64,000 nt of DNA. It comes from Craterilacuibacter sinensis (GTDB lineage: Bacteria; Pseudomonadota; Gammaproteobacteria; Burkholderiales; Chromobacteriaceae). Location: positions 62,001 through 126,000 of the forward strand of contig NZ_WSSB01000004.1 of assembly GCF_009831765.1 (NCBI RefSeq), read 5' to 3'. Below are positions 17,933 through 26,208 of the stretch, one piece after another; positions within the stretch are counted from its first letter, which is position 1; every line of letters starts with the position of its first letter. A program made the translations under genes and the position numbers. The notes beneath the pieces are model-generated. The model searched no databases. It had not been told where the DNA came from and was given only the letters and a program-made list of their open reading frames with translations.

Positions 17933-18397
17933 TTAGTGCTGCATGGGCATGGCAGCGGGCATGCCGTCTTCCACCACTACATCCAGTTTCACTTCGCCAC
18001 CCCGTTCGAACTTCAGCGTCAGTGGAAAATGCTCGCCTTTTTGCAGCGGGCTGTTCAGCCCCATCAGCATGACATGCAGGCCACCGGGGGCGAACTTGAC
18101 TGTCTGGCCGGCCGGCACGGCCACCCCGCCTTCGACTTCGCGCATGCGCATTACGCCGTTATCGTGGATATGGGTGTGCAGTTCAGCCTTTTTTGCGCGC
18201 GGGGTCTGGGCGCCAAGCAGGCGGTCAGCCTGCTTGCCGGTGTTTTCGATAAGGAAATAGGCAGCGCCATTGACCGAGGCTGCCGGCATGACCCGGCTCC
18301 ATGGGTGCTGGATGGTCAGATCGGCGCTGCGGGTTTCGTGCGCGATGGCCGTAAAAGGCAGGGTAGCGAGCAGGGCAGTAAGCAGCAGCTTGTTCAT
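17933..18397 (-). CDS. Periplasmic copper chaperone, PCuAC family
   Basis: A 154-residue exported protein with signal peptide MNKLLLTALLATLPFTAIA. It has the PCuAC/DUF461 fold and the Cu(I)-binding pattern H..M...H.M: a His-rich ELHTHIHDNGVMRM segment and GGLHVMLMGL later. The C-terminus ends in a Met/His tail (MPAAMPMQH). Family members deliver copper to the CuA or CuB site of cytochrome oxidase; no Sco gene is beside it. Longer in-frame starts upstream would run antisense to the marC gene and are not credible. Confidence 0.9.
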   Translation of the reverse strand: MNKLLLTALLATLPFTAIAHETRSADLTIQHPWSRVMPAASVNGAAYFLIENTGKQADRLLGAQTPRAKKAELHTHIHDNGVMRMREVEGGVAVPAGQTVKFAPGGLHVMLMGLNSPLQKGEHFPLTLKFERGGEVKLDVVVEDGMPAAMPMQH

Positions 18398-18583
18398 GGC
18401 GATTCTGTCTGAGGGCAAAGATGAGAAGAAAAATATCACATTTGTCATCAAGAATGATGCGACACAATGTCGCAGGGGTGTTTTGTTGTGGGGGCGACAG
18501 CGGTTTTCGCGACAACGACGCCAGACTGGGCAGGGCGTGTAATCCGGATAGAATGCCGGCTTAGTCTCAACCCGTGCAAGCAA

Positions 18584-19228
18584 ATGCTTGAGCAATTTTA
18601 CCTGCAGTATCTGTTCGGTGGCCTGGTCAGTCTGATCGTCATCACCAATCCGCTGTCCAAGATTCCGCTCTTTATCAGCCTGACGCGCGGCATGAGCGAG
18701 ACCCAGCGTGCCGAGCAGGCACGCATGGCTTGCGTTTACGCCGCCGCCATCATGGCGGTATCGCTGATGGCGGGTAATCTGATCCTCGAATTCTTCGGTA
18801 TTTCCTACGGCGCCTTGCGTATTGCCGGTGGCCTGGTGGTGGCGGTAATCGGTTATCGCATGCTGTTTTTGCCGCCGGACAGCGGCCACAACCACAAAAT
18901 GGTGGAGGAAGAGGACTGTGCCTTTTTCCCTATCGCCATGCCCGGAATCAGCGGGCCGGGCACCATTGCGGTGGTGATCGGCCTGTCGACTGAAATTGCC
19001 GAGCTTTCCAGCTGGCCAGCCAAGGCCGCCGCCATGTTCATGACCTTGCTGGCCATTGCCGGTACCAGTGTCGGGGTGTGGATGATGCTGCGCTCGTCCA
19101 CGCTGATTGCGGAAAAGCTGGGCCGTGCCGGACGCGAAGTACTAGGGCGGTTGATGGGTTTTTTGCTGATTTGTGTCGGCGTGCAGTTTGTCGGCTCCGG
19201 CATCCGTACCTTTATGGCTGGCTCATGA
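18584..19228 (+). CDS. MarC family integral membrane protein
   Basis: A 214-residue protein with about six transmembrane helices and the MarC/UPF0056 pattern: ITNPLSKIPLFISLT near the N-terminus and the re-entrant-looking FFPIAMPGISGPGTIAVVIGL in the middle. The function of the family is unsettled. I chose the ATG at 18584 (MLEQFYLQYLFGGL), the usual family start; upstream codons in frame are not hydrophobic or conserved. Nearest downstream genes azlCD may be co-transcribed. Confidence 0.85.
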   Translation: MLEQFYLQYLFGGLVSLIVITNPLSKIPLFISLTRGMSETQRAEQARMACVYAAAIMAVSLMAGNLILEFFGISYGALRIAGGLVVAVIGYRMLFLPPDSGHNHKMVEEEDCAFFPIAMPGISGPGTIAVVIGLSTEIAELSSWPAKAAAMFMTLLAIAGTSVGVWMMLRSSTLIAEKLGRAGREVLGRLMGFLLICVGVQFVGSGIRTFMAGS

Positions 19229-19267
19229 TTGACCGTTATTAATTACGGTGGCATCGTGAGGCCCTTG

Positions 19268-19984
19268 ATGCCTGAGACTAGGTCTGTGATGTCTTCTGTA
19301 CGCCATGGCTTTGCTGGTGCACGTGATACCGTGCCGATGCTGGTCGGTGCCGCACCGTTCGGGCTGATCTTCGGGGCCTTGGCCACCACTTCCCATTTGA
19401 CCCCTGCCCAGACGCTGGCGATGTCGCTGCTGGTGTTTGCCGGCTCGTCGCAATTCATCGCGGTCGGACTGTTTGCCGCCGGCAGCACGCTGCCGGTGCT
19501 GTGGCTGACCACGCTGGTGGTCAACCTGCGCCATGCGCTGTATAGCGCTACCTTGCTGCCGTATGCGCGTGATTGGCCGTTGCGCTGGCGCTTGCCGCTG
19601 GCGTTCTGGCTGACCGACGAGACTTTTGCCGTGGTAGAGCACCGCCTGCGCTCGGGGGCAGTTGCGGGCGGAGCCGCGTACTGGTTCGGCTCGTCGCTGG
19701 CGATGTACGGCAACTGGCTGCTGTGGACGCTGCTGGGCATTATGGTCGGGCAGGGGATACCCGGCATCGCCGGCTGGGGGCTGGACTTCGCGATGCTGGC
19801 GACCTTCACCGCCATTGTCGCGCCGCAGCTCAAAACCCGTCCGGCACTGGCCGCTGCGCTGGTGGCCGGCACGGTGGCGCTGTGGCTGCGCGCCTTGCCG
19901 TACCAGGGCGGCCTGATGCTGGGCGCGTGTGCGGGCATCGCCACCGGCATGCTGTTGGACGGCAAGCGTCAGGAGGCCGCATGA
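19268..19984 (+). CDS. azlC: AzlC family branched-chain amino acid exporter, large subunit
   Basis: Integral membrane protein of the AzlC/LIV-E family, which with AzlD exports branched-chain or related amino acids. The family opening [42 protein letters not shown] and [14 protein letters not shown] are present. The ATG at 19268 has GAGG six bases upstream and gives 238 residues; a TTG at 19229 and an ATG at 19289 are alternatives. It overlaps azlD by ATGA, so the subunits are translationally coupled. Substrate is not determinable from sequence. Confidence 0.9.
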   Translation: MPETRSVMSSVRHGFAGARDTVPMLVGAAPFGLIFGALATTSHLTPAQTLAMSLLVFAGSSQFIAVGLFAAGSTLPVLWLTTLVVNLRHALYSATLLPYARDWPLRWRLPLAFWLTDETFAVVEHRLRSGAVAGGAAYWFGSSLAMYGNWLLWTLLGIMVGQGIPGIAGWGLDFAMLATFTAIVAPQLKTRPALAAALVAGTVALWLRALPYQGGLMLGACAGIATGMLLDGKRQEAA

Positions 19985-20295
19985 ACGTGTGGCTGGCCAT
20001 TATCGGCATGGCGCTGCTGACGCTGGCAATTCGAGCCAGTTTCCTGGTGCTGGGTCGGCGTTGGGTGTTTCCGCCGTGGCTGGCGCGAGCTTTGCACTAT
20101 GTCCCGGTTGCGGTGCTGTCGGCGCTGGTGGTGCCGATGGCGCTGGCTCCCGGCGGGAGCATTGCGCTGTCGTGGCAGAACTCCTATCTGATCGGCACCG
20201 TGTGCGCGGGTGCGCTGGCCTGGTATAGCGGGCGCACCTTGCCCGCGTTGCTGGCGAGTTTCGCGCTCTTTGGTGTGCTGCGTTATTTTGCCTGA
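19981..20295 (+). CDS. azlD: AzlD family branched-chain amino acid exporter, small subunit
   Basis: A 104-residue membrane protein with about four helices, the obligate small partner of AzlC. The conserved [31 protein letters not shown] and the C-terminal [19 protein letters not shown]-type end are seen. Coupled to azlC by a four-base overlap. Confidence 0.9.
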   Translation: MNVWLAIIGMALLTLAIRASFLVLGRRWVFPPWLARALHYVPVAVLSALVVPMALAPGGSIALSWQNSYLIGTVCAGALAWYSGRTLPALLASFALFGVLRYFA

Positions 20296-20303
20296 GTCCG
20301 ACG

Positions 20304-20385
20304 CGGGCAGCCCAGCTGCAGCAGGTCCCAGCGGGCTGCGCACGACGACGGTGGCGTCGTGTTCTGCGTGCGGGGCATCGGCACT
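20304..20385 (-). pseudogene. Remnant of a VOC-family gene 3' end
   Basis: On the minus strand this stretch aligns with the last ~30 codons of the intact VOC gene at 24218-24628. TGCCGATGCCCCGC, a diverged TVVV-coding segment, a deletion of about 18 bases, then RWDLLQLGCP all match in order, and 24 bases (20311-20334) are identical. The reading frame is broken by the deletion and no start lies upstream. It marks the left border of the DUF47/PPDK-like pair. Confidence 0.75.
20311..20334. repeat. 24-bp perfect repeat, copy 1 (with 24246-24269)
   Basis: CCCAGCTGCAGCAGGTCCCA plus four further bases occur identically and in the same orientation at 24246-24269, where they are coding sequence of the VOC gene. 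Together they bracket the two-gene insert of about 3.9 kb. Confidence 0.9.
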
Positions 20386-20479
20386 CTGAACGCGCGGCCT
20401 GCGGGCCGGGCTGTGGCCGGGTTGCCATACCGCTAGGGCTTTTCGCTGGGCTACGAGCCGGGCGTCACAGGAGTGACAT

Positions 20480-20515
20480 ATGGACATGTTAATGATGCAT
20501 GGACACCACTCATGA
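20480..20515 (+). CDS. Putative 11-residue Met/His-rich leader peptide
   Basis: An ORF encoding MDMLMMHGHHS lies just before the DUF47 gene and has the best ribosome site of the region (AGGAG, six bases upstream of its ATG). Four of 11 residues are Met and three His. Its stop overlaps the GAGG of the downstream gene, so it could couple or regulate translation of that gene. Could also be accidental. Confidence 0.4.
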   Translation: MDMLMMHGHHS

Positions 20516-20525
20516 GGACGTCCAG

Positions 20526-22475
20526 ATGCAGAAAACAGGTGCCGTCGCCTCCCTTGGGGAGCCATCCTTGCTCCTGCCTGCGTGGATTACCGCTGCGCTG
20601 GCGGCGAACGACCGGTTGAAGCTTTACCTGAGCCTGATGCAGGCCGTGATCCATGCCGTGGACCACGGCGAGGACATCGCTATCGATTGGCAAAGGGAGT
20701 TCGTCCGTCTCGGCCTGCAGAGCCAGGCCTGGCTGCCTGCCTTGGGGCATGGCGCCTACCGGCAGGGCGACGCAGTCTTTGTGCCGCGGCTAGGTGAGTG
20801 GCTGGATGCGCTGGACAGGGACCTGCATGCCCTGGCGCGCCCGGTCTGTGGGCGGCCTGAATACCCGGCGCCTGCGCTCAAGGCCAGGTGCGACGCCTGG
20901 CATGCGCGACTCGAAGCGCTGGCGGACGCGGAGGAGATCGGTTCCGGCCTGTTGCACGCCTTGACGCACGGGGACCGCAAGTCGGGGGACAGCCTGCACC
21001 TGCTGGTCATGGATCTGCACAAGGCGATCAACACCCTGGCGGGGGATGTGGCGACCGAAGAGATAGACGGCGCCCATGTCTGGCAGATCCGCGATGAGGA
21101 TCGCCCACGGGTGCAGGCCTTTATGCGTGGTCTCCACTCGACCTCCGCCTTGAAGTTCGGCCATCCCGGCCTGGATACCGCCGTCACCCGCGACGGCGAC
21201 CGCCTTCTGTTGCAGAACGATATCGGCACCAACGACGCCCATGTGCTGGTGATCGAATGGACACCGGACGCGCTGCACCTGACCTACTCCGACCTGCATC
21301 CCGCCCGGTTCGAATTCTTTGCCGCTATGCTGCGCCCGCTCGGATTCGACTGGGCATCGATCGCTCCGGGCACGGATGCGGCGCTCAATGCGGGCAAGTC
21401 CTATCTGGTGGGGCACGCCAGCTTGCAGTCCGACAGCGAGAGCCGCCTGGCCGAAGCGCTGGAGGGGGCTGCCTCCAGAATCGTCTTTGTCATCGACTGG
21501 AACCGGGCGCGCAAGCGCTTGCAGCACTTTGTCCGCAAGCCGGTGGCGGTCGGCATCCTCGAGCAGCTGGCGCGGGAAAACCTGGGCCATATGGCCTGGC
21601 TGCTGGCCGGAGGGGAGCTGCTGGTATACGACGCCATGCAGTCGATGGATGGTGGGGGCTTCCGTGTGGGCGACCGGCTTGACCGGGTGCTGGGCGAGGC
21701 GTCGGCACGCGAATACCTGTATGCGCTGATGCGGGAGGCCAGCATCAGGCTAAGGGAGCAGCAGCCGGTGGCGCTGGTGGCGGACGAGGCCCGCTTGCTG
21801 CTGGCGCGGGCCATGCGCAAACGCGCTTTCGAGTTCGACCTGTTGGCCGAGCAGGCCGCGTACTGTCACGCGTTGGCGCAGACCATTGTGGAAATGCTGC
21901 TCGAACAGGCTTCGCCTGCCGGGCTCCAGCAGCAGCTGGCGCGGGCCAAGGCATGGGAGCGGCAGGCTGACCATTTGCTGGTCGAGGCAAGGCAGCGCAG
22001 CCATCACTTCGAGCGCTGGCAGCCGATGCTTGGCTTGCTGGAACGGATGGACGATGTCGCCGACGTGCTGGAGGAGGCCGTTTTTGTGCTGGGTTTGCTG
22101 TTGCACCCGGGCATGCCGCAGATGCCTGCCGAGGTCAATCGCCATCTGTCGGCGATTGCCGAACTGACCCTGGGTGCGATTCAGGACCAGGTCAAGGTTG
22201 TGGAAATCGCGCGCCATCTGGAAGAAGGCGGCGCCCCGCGTGACGGCGACGAATTCCTGAAGGTGCTCTGGCGTATTGTCCGGGCCGAGCGGGCCTGTGA
22301 CGAAGCGCTGCGCATGGCACGCTGGGAACTGGTCGGCCAATGGCGCGAGCAAGCGGCCGCGCTGCAAATGGCGGTCGAGTTTGCATCCAATGTCGAGCAG
22401 GCGACCGACCGCCTGCTGGAGGTGGCCTACGTCTTGCGCAGCAGGGTTCTCGAGCAGTCTGGAGTGCAGTCATGA
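20526..22475 (+). CDS. Unrecognised protein with C-terminal PhoU/DUF47-like helical region
   Basis: 649 residues, soluble, no signal peptide. I do not recognise the N-terminal two thirds, which include LHLLVMDLHKAINTLAG, LHSTSALKFGHPGLDT and TNDAHVLVIEWTPDALHLTYSD. The last ~200 residues form long helices resembling DUF47/PhoU-type proteins: AWERQADHLLVEARQRS then LERMDDVADVLEEAVFVLGLL, the pattern that binds metals and phosphate in that fold. GAGG eight bases upstream supports the ATG at 20526; an ATG at 20499 is possible. It overlaps the dikinase-like gene by ATGA, so the two products are probably partners. DUF47-like assignment is inference from pattern. Confidence 0.7.
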   Translation: MQKTGAVASLGEPSLLLPAWITAALAANDRLKLYLSLMQAVIHAVDHGEDIAIDWQREFVRLGLQSQAWLPALGHGAYRQGDAVFVPRLGEWLDALDRDLHALARPVCGRPEYPAPALKARCDAWHARLEALADAEEIGSGLLHALTHGDRKSGDSLHLLVMDLHKAINTLAGDVATEEIDGAHVWQIRDEDRPRVQAFMRGLHSTSALKFGHPGLDTAVTRDGDRLLLQNDIGTNDAHVLVIEWTPDALHLTYSDLHPARFEFFAAMLRPLGFDWASIAPGTDAALNAGKSYLVGHASLQSDSESRLAEALEGAASRIVFVIDWNRARKRLQHFVRKPVAVGILEQLARENLGHMAWLLAGGELLVYDAMQSMDGGGFRVGDRLDRVLGEASAREYLYALMREASIRLREQQPVALVADEARLLLARAMRKRAFEFDLLAEQAAYCHALAQTIVEMLLEQASPAGLQQQLARAKAWERQADHLLVEARQRSHHFERWQPMLGLLERMDDVADVLEEAVFVLGLLLHPGMPQMPAEVNRHLSAIAELTLGAIQDQVKVVEIARHLEEGGAPRDGDEFLKVLWRIVRAERACDEALRMARWELVGQWREQAAALQMAVEFASNVEQATDRLLEVAYVLRSRVLEQSGVQS

Positions 22476-24118
22476 AAATCGATACGCAGTGGCCACAGCA
22501 TTTTTACCTGATAGCAGGGCGCACGTCAGCGCAGGAGGAAAAGGGTGACATCTCGCCGCAGGGCATGGGGGCGAAAGCCTACAACCTGCGCGAAATGGCC
22601 AACTTGGGCCTGCCGGTTCCGCCCGCGCTGGTGATCGGTACCACCTACACGGCGAACCCGGATGCCTGTTTGCCGTTATTGGCCACGCACGGCATGCCCG
22701 CTCTGGAAGTGGCGGCAGGCGGGATTTTTGGCGACGAGAGACGGCCGCTGCTGGTGTCCGTCCGTTCCGGAGCACCGGTGTCGATGCCCGGCATGCTGGA
22801 GACCCTGCTCAATGTCGGTCTGTGCGACAGGACGGTCAGCGGCCTGTTGCGCCAGACGGGCAACCCGCGCATGGTATGGGACGCCTACCGGCGTCTGGTC
22901 GCGACATTCGGCTCGGTTGTCGCAGGCATTCCTGCCGCGCATTTCGAGCGGCTGACGGAAGACGTTGCCCAAGGGCGCGACGAGCGGCAACTGGACTTCT
23001 CCGAGCACCGGGCGCTGGTCCGCAGCTATCTGGATTGTTTCCTGAGCTGCACCGGCCAGGACTTCCCGCAGGAGCCGCAAGCCCAGCTGCACCAGGCCGT
23101 GCTTGCTGTCTTCCGCTCCTGGCATCAGGCCAAGGCGCAGGCCTACCGGAAAATGCACGGGCTGGACGACGGGATGGGGACGGCGGTGATGGTCCAGCAG
23201 ATGGTGTTCGGCAATGCCGGTTTGCGCTCCGGTGCCGGCGTGGGTTTTACCCGGAACCCGGTTACGGGTGTTCCGGGGCTTTGGTTTGATTACCTGCGCA
23301 ACGCCCAGGGCGAGGATGTGGTCGGCGGGCGTCGCCGTGCGCTCGGGCAGGAGGCGGGCATGCCTCCCGAGTGTCTGACGCAGCTCGAAGAGGCGGCGCG
23401 TTTGCTGGAGCGCCATTTCCAGGACATGCAGGATCTCGAGTTTACCGTCGAGGAGGGCTGCCTGTATCTGTTGCAAACGCGTGCCGGCAAGCGCTCAGGC
23501 ATCGCCCGGGCCAGGATCGCGCTGGACCTGCAGGAGGAAGGCGTGATCGACAGGGACGCCGCATTGGCCCAGACCCGGGATCTGACTGCGGGTGAACTCT
23601 CGCATACCCGCCTGGCCGTCAAGGACGCGCCAGCCATGCAGGTGCTGGCGCGGGCAACGCCAGCCAGCGCAGGGGTGGTGAGTGCCGAGGTCGTGCTCGA
23701 CGCGGATTCCGCCCGGCGCAGGGCTGCGGCCGGGGCGATGGTCGTGCTGGTCAGGGCGGATGCGGAAACCGACGACATCGAAGGGCTGCAGGTGGCGGCT
23801 GGCCTGCTGACCTGTCGCGGGGCCAGAACTTCGCACGCGGCCGTGGTCGCACGGCAGTTGGGCAAGGTTTGTCTGGTTGGGTGCGAGACGATGCAGGTGG
23901 ATCTCGCTCTGCGCGAGCTGCGTTTTGGCAATCAGGTGATTGCCGAGGGGGCATACCTGACGCTGGATGCCGAGGGCGGGCAGGTGATTTCCGGCGTCGC
24001 TGAATTGGTCGAAGAGCCGGACCTGCAACTGCTGTCTCGCCTGCAGGCGCTGCGTCTTGGCGCAGAGGACGCAGGAGAGGGCTGTATCAGGGTCGCCGGT
24101 TGGGCGCGGGTTGACTAG
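22472..24118 (+). CDS. Pyruvate phosphate dikinase-like protein lacking the PEP/pyruvate domain
   Basis: 548 residues against ~870-900 in PPDK. The ATP-grasp half is clear: SVRSGAPVSMPGMLETLLNV, VMVQQMVFGNAG..SGAGVGFTRNP and LEFTVEEGCLYLLQTRAGKR. The swivelling phosphohistidine domain follows, with TCRGARTSHAAVVARQLGK and catalytic His455. The protein then ends about 93 residues later, with no TIM barrel. It should be able to phosphorylate its own histidine from ATP but has no site of its own for pyruvate, so the acceptor must be another molecule or the coupled partner protein (inference). Analogous stand-alone use of these domains occurs in rifampin phosphotransferase. Closed by a hairpin at 24176. 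Confidence 0.85.
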   Translation: MKIDTQWPQHFYLIAGRTSAQEEKGDISPQGMGAKAYNLREMANLGLPVPPALVIGTTYTANPDACLPLLATHGMPALEVAAGGIFGDERRPLLVSVRSGAPVSMPGMLETLLNVGLCDRTVSGLLRQTGNPRMVWDAYRRLVATFGSVVAGIPAAHFERLTEDVAQGRDERQLDFSEHRALVRSYLDCFLSCTGQDFPQEPQAQLHQAVLAVFRSWHQAKAQAYRKMHGLDDGMGTAVMVQQMVFGNAGLRSGAGVGFTRNPVTGVPGLWFDYLRNAQGEDVVGGRRRALGQEAGMPPECLTQLEEAARLLERHFQDMQDLEFTVEEGCLYLLQTRAGKRSGIARARIALDLQEEGVIDRDAALAQTRDLTAGELSHTRLAVKDAPAMQVLARATPASAGVVSAEVVLDADSARRRAAAGAMVVLVRADAETDDIEGLQVAAGLLTCRGARTSHAAVVARQLGKVCLVGCETMQVDLALRELRFGNQVIAEGAYLTLDAEGGQVISGVAELVEEPDLQLLSRLQALRLGAEDAGEGCIRVAGWARVD

Positions 24119-24175
24119 AGGGCTGCGCGCTCCTGTTACCAGAGCGGGGGGCGGGAGGGATTAAGGCTGCGCGAT

Positions 24176-24202
24176 AGCCCCGCCGCCGCGGGGCTGGTTT
24201 GT
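24176..24202 (+). terminator. Likely terminator after the dikinase-like gene
   Basis: AGCCCCGC/GCGGGGCT, 8 bp with a 4-base loop, followed by a modest T-rich stretch (GGTTTGTCTG). It lies between the convergent dikinase-like and VOC genes. Confidence 0.6.
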
Positions 24203-24217
24203 CTGTGCCGTGCGATG

Positions 24218-24628
24218 TCAGCTGGACGCGTCGCGTTTGGGGCATCCCAGCTGCAGCAGGTCCCAGCGGTTGCCATACAGGTCGGTGAATACCACCACCG
24301 TGCCATAGTCTTCTTCGCGCGGGGCTTCGGCAAACGTCACACCGCGTGCGCGGTAAACATCGTAGTCGCGCCAGAAATCATCGGTATGTAAAAACAGGAA
24401 CACCCGGCCTCCGGCCTGATGGCCGATGGCCTGTGTCTGTTCGGCATTGCTGGCGCGCGCCAGGAGCAGGCTGGTCTCGCCGCCGGGCGGTGTCACCCGC
24501 ACCCAGCGTTTGCCGCCGCCAAGATCGCTGTCTTCGGCCAGATCGAAGCCGAGCACACCGTGGTAGTAGGCAATGGCGCGGTCGTAGTCATCGACGACGA
24601 TGGCGAACTGGGCTATATGCTGTTTCAT
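24218..24628 (-). CDS. VOC (glyoxalase/bleomycin resistance) family protein
   Basis: 136 residues, vicinal-oxygen-chelate fold in two beta-alpha-beta-beta-beta modules: MKQHIAQFAIVVDDYDRAIAYYHGVLGF..., then GRVFLFLHTDDFWRDYDVYRARGVTF...GTVVVFTDLYGNRWDLLQLG. Metal-ligand candidates are His4 and a glutamate/aspartate in the second module, but the chemistry cannot be assigned. AGGACAG precedes the start at 24628. It follows the first SNF transporter on the same strand after 53 bases. A decayed copy of its 3' end lies at 20304-20385. Confidence 0.87.
   Translation of the reverse strand: MKQHIAQFAIVVDDYDRAIAYYHGVLGFDLAEDSDLGGGKRWVRVTPPGGETSLLLARASNAEQTQAIGHQAGGRVFLFLHTDDFWRDYDVYRARGVTFAEAPREEDYGTVVVFTDLYGNRWDLLQLGCPKRDASS
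24246..24269. repeat. 24-bp perfect repeat, copy 2 (with 20311-20334)
   Basis: Coding sequence for RWDLLQLG of the VOC protein; identical to the remnant copy at 20311-20334 in the same orientation. Confidence 0.9.
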
Positions 24629-24681
24629 CTGGACTGTCCTGTGGGGTGGGCTGCGATGGTACACGACGCCGGTGCCGGCCG

Positions 24682-25995
24682 TCACAGCTTGGCCACCAGA
24701 ATCAGCGCGATCAACAGTGGCGCGATGACGCAGCACATCGCGCGCATGGCCGCTTGTGCCGGGCGGGACAGCGCCAGCTCGGCACGCATCGCCGGCCATA
24801 CCTTCCAGCCGGCAAACAGCGCGGTACCGATGCCGCCCAGCGGCAACAGGATATTGCTGGCGCTGTAGTCCATCAATTCGAACACATTGCGCCCGAACAG
24901 CTTGTAATCGGCCAATAGCCCGAACGACAGCGACGCGGGCACGCCGGCGGCGAATACCAGGGCGGCAATGCCGAGGGTTGCTTGCTTGCGGCTGATGCCC
25001 CACTCGTCTATCGGCAGCACCACGATCAGCTCCAGCAGCGACACCGACGAGGTCAGCGCGGCAAACAGCAGCAGGGCAAAGAAGGCGATGGCGAAGCCCT
25101 GGCCGAACGGCAGGTGGTTGAACACGATGGGCATGGTCATATAGGTCAGCCCCGGGCCGGCGGCGGCATCGAGGCCGAAGGCGGCGACCGCCGGAAAGAT
25201 CATCAGCCCGGCCAGGATGGATGTCAGCGTGGTCAGGCCGGTAACCCACAAGGCGGAGCCGGTCAGCTTGATGTCGTCACCGAGGTAGGAGCCATAGGCT
25301 AGCATGCAGCCGGCACCGACCGACAGCGAGAAGAAAGCCAGCCCCAGCGCATCGACCAGCATGGCCGGCGAAACCTTGGCAAAGTCGGGCGCCAGAAACG
25401 CGGCGACACCGGCGGCGGCTCCGGGCAGGGTCAGCGAGCGCACCATCAGCACCAGCATCAGCACGAACAGTGCCGGCATCAGCACCTTGCCGGCGCGCTC
25501 GATACCGTTCTTGACGCCGGCCATCACCACGCCCAGCGTCAGCGCCATAAACAGCGCATGGGTGAGCAGGGGCTCGGTCGGGTTGGAAACATACTGGCCG
25601 AACAGTGCCGCCAGCGCGGCCGGATCATTGCTCATCACCCGTCCGTCGACGGCGCGGAGCAGGTAGCCCAGCGTCCAGCCGCCGACCACGCTGTAAAAAC
25701 TCAATACCAGAAAACCGGCCAGCACGCCGGCGTAGCCGACCAGCGGCCATGCACCGCCACCCAGCTTTTTAAAGGCACTGACGGCGCCGACCTTGGCATG
25801 GCGGCCGATGGCGAATTCGGCCAGCAGCAGGGTGAGGCCCAGGGTGAAGGTCAGCGCGATAAAGACCAGCAAAAAGGCACCGCCGCCGTTCATTGCGGTG
25901 ACGTAGGGGAATTTCCAGATCGAGCCCAAGCCCACCGTAGCGCCGGCCGAGGCGAGGATAAAGCCGAGGCGGGAGCCCCATTGTGATCGCTGCAT
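24682..25995 (-). CDS. SNF-family Na+-dependent transporter, probably for tryptophan
   Basis: Neurotransmitter:sodium symporter family, 437 residues with about 11-12 membrane helices. The family's first helix SRLGFILASAGATVGLGSIWKFPYVTAMNGGGAFLLVF, with the unwound Na+/substrate site and WKFPY motif, is intact. AAGGAG six bases before the ATG at 25995 supports the start. It belongs to a tandem trio with the genes at 26209 and 27744. The upstream leader ORF carries tandem Trp codons ahead of a terminator hairpin, so I infer tryptophan-responsive attenuation and, from that, Trp transport. The family call is firm; the substrate is inference. Confidence 0.9.
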   Translation of the reverse strand: MQRSQWGSRLGFILASAGATVGLGSIWKFPYVTAMNGGGAFLLVFIALTFTLGLTLLLAEFAIGRHAKVGAVSAFKKLGGGAWPLVGYAGVLAGFLVLSFYSVVGGWTLGYLLRAVDGRVMSNDPAALAALFGQYVSNPTEPLLTHALFMALTLGVVMAGVKNGIERAGKVLMPALFVLMLVLMVRSLTLPGAAAGVAAFLAPDFAKVSPAMLVDALGLAFFSLSVGAGCMLAYGSYLGDDIKLTGSALWVTGLTTLTSILAGLMIFPAVAAFGLDAAAGPGLTYMTMPIVFNHLPFGQGFAIAFFALLLFAALTSSVSLLELIVVLPIDEWGISRKQATLGIAALVFAAGVPASLSFGLLADYKLFGRNVFELMDYSASNILLPLGGIGTALFAGWKVWPAMRAELALSRPAQAAMRAMCCVIAPLLIALILVAKL

Positions 25996-26044
25996 ACATT
26001 GCTCCTTGTGCAATTGCTGCCGGCAAGGAGGGAGGAAGAATGAC

Positions 26045-26069
26045 ACAGGCCGCCTTGTCGGCGGCCTGT
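26045..26069 (-). terminator. Attenuator hairpin of the Trp leader
   Basis: ACAGGCCGCC and GGCGGCCTGT form a perfect 10-bp stem with a 5-base loop, between the leader peptide stop and the transporter start. The run after it on the minus strand (GTCATTCTTCC) is only moderately U-rich. An alternative pairing of GCGGC (just after the leader stop) with GCCGC of the 5' arm would prevent the stem, as an antiterminator should. Confidence 0.7.
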
Positions 26070-26097
26070 TGGGGATAGTCGTGACCCGGCGCGCCGC

Positions 26098-26148
26098 TTA
26101 AAAGAGGCGCCACCAGTTGGAACGGAAAGTCACGGTCATCGGATTCAT
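26098..26148 (-). CDS. Trp leader peptide (MNPMTVTFRSNWWRLF)
   Basis: A 16-codon ORF with two consecutive Trp codons (26110-26115) near its end, directly upstream of the attenuator hairpin. The second Trp codon lies in a TGGCGC segment that can pair with GCGCCG after the stop (protector 1:2 stem), the classic trpL arrangement. A GAGG sits just two bases before the ATG, too close to be an ideal ribosome site. The ATG falls at the start point predicted from the promoter at 26155-26184. Confidence 0.75.
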   Translation of the reverse strand: MNPMTVTFRSNWWRLF

Positions 26149-26154
26149 GGCCTC

Positions 26155-26184
26155 AGCATGCCTTGCCGCCGTGCCTGTCGTCAA
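26155..26184 (-). promoter_or_regulatory. Candidate promoter of the Trp leader
   Basis: TTGACG, 18 bases, CATGCT on the minus strand. The predicted start point is the A of the leader ATG, so the leader mRNA may be leaderless. It lies just after the stop of the upstream transporter gene. The same layout recurs before the other two leaders. Confidence 0.5.
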
Positions 26185-26208
26185 GTGCTGGATACAATCG
26201 CCAGTGCA

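Noticed and set aside
18398-18895. N-terminal extension of the PCuAC ORF
   Set aside because: Runs antisense to the marC gene and lies ahead of a perfect signal peptide.
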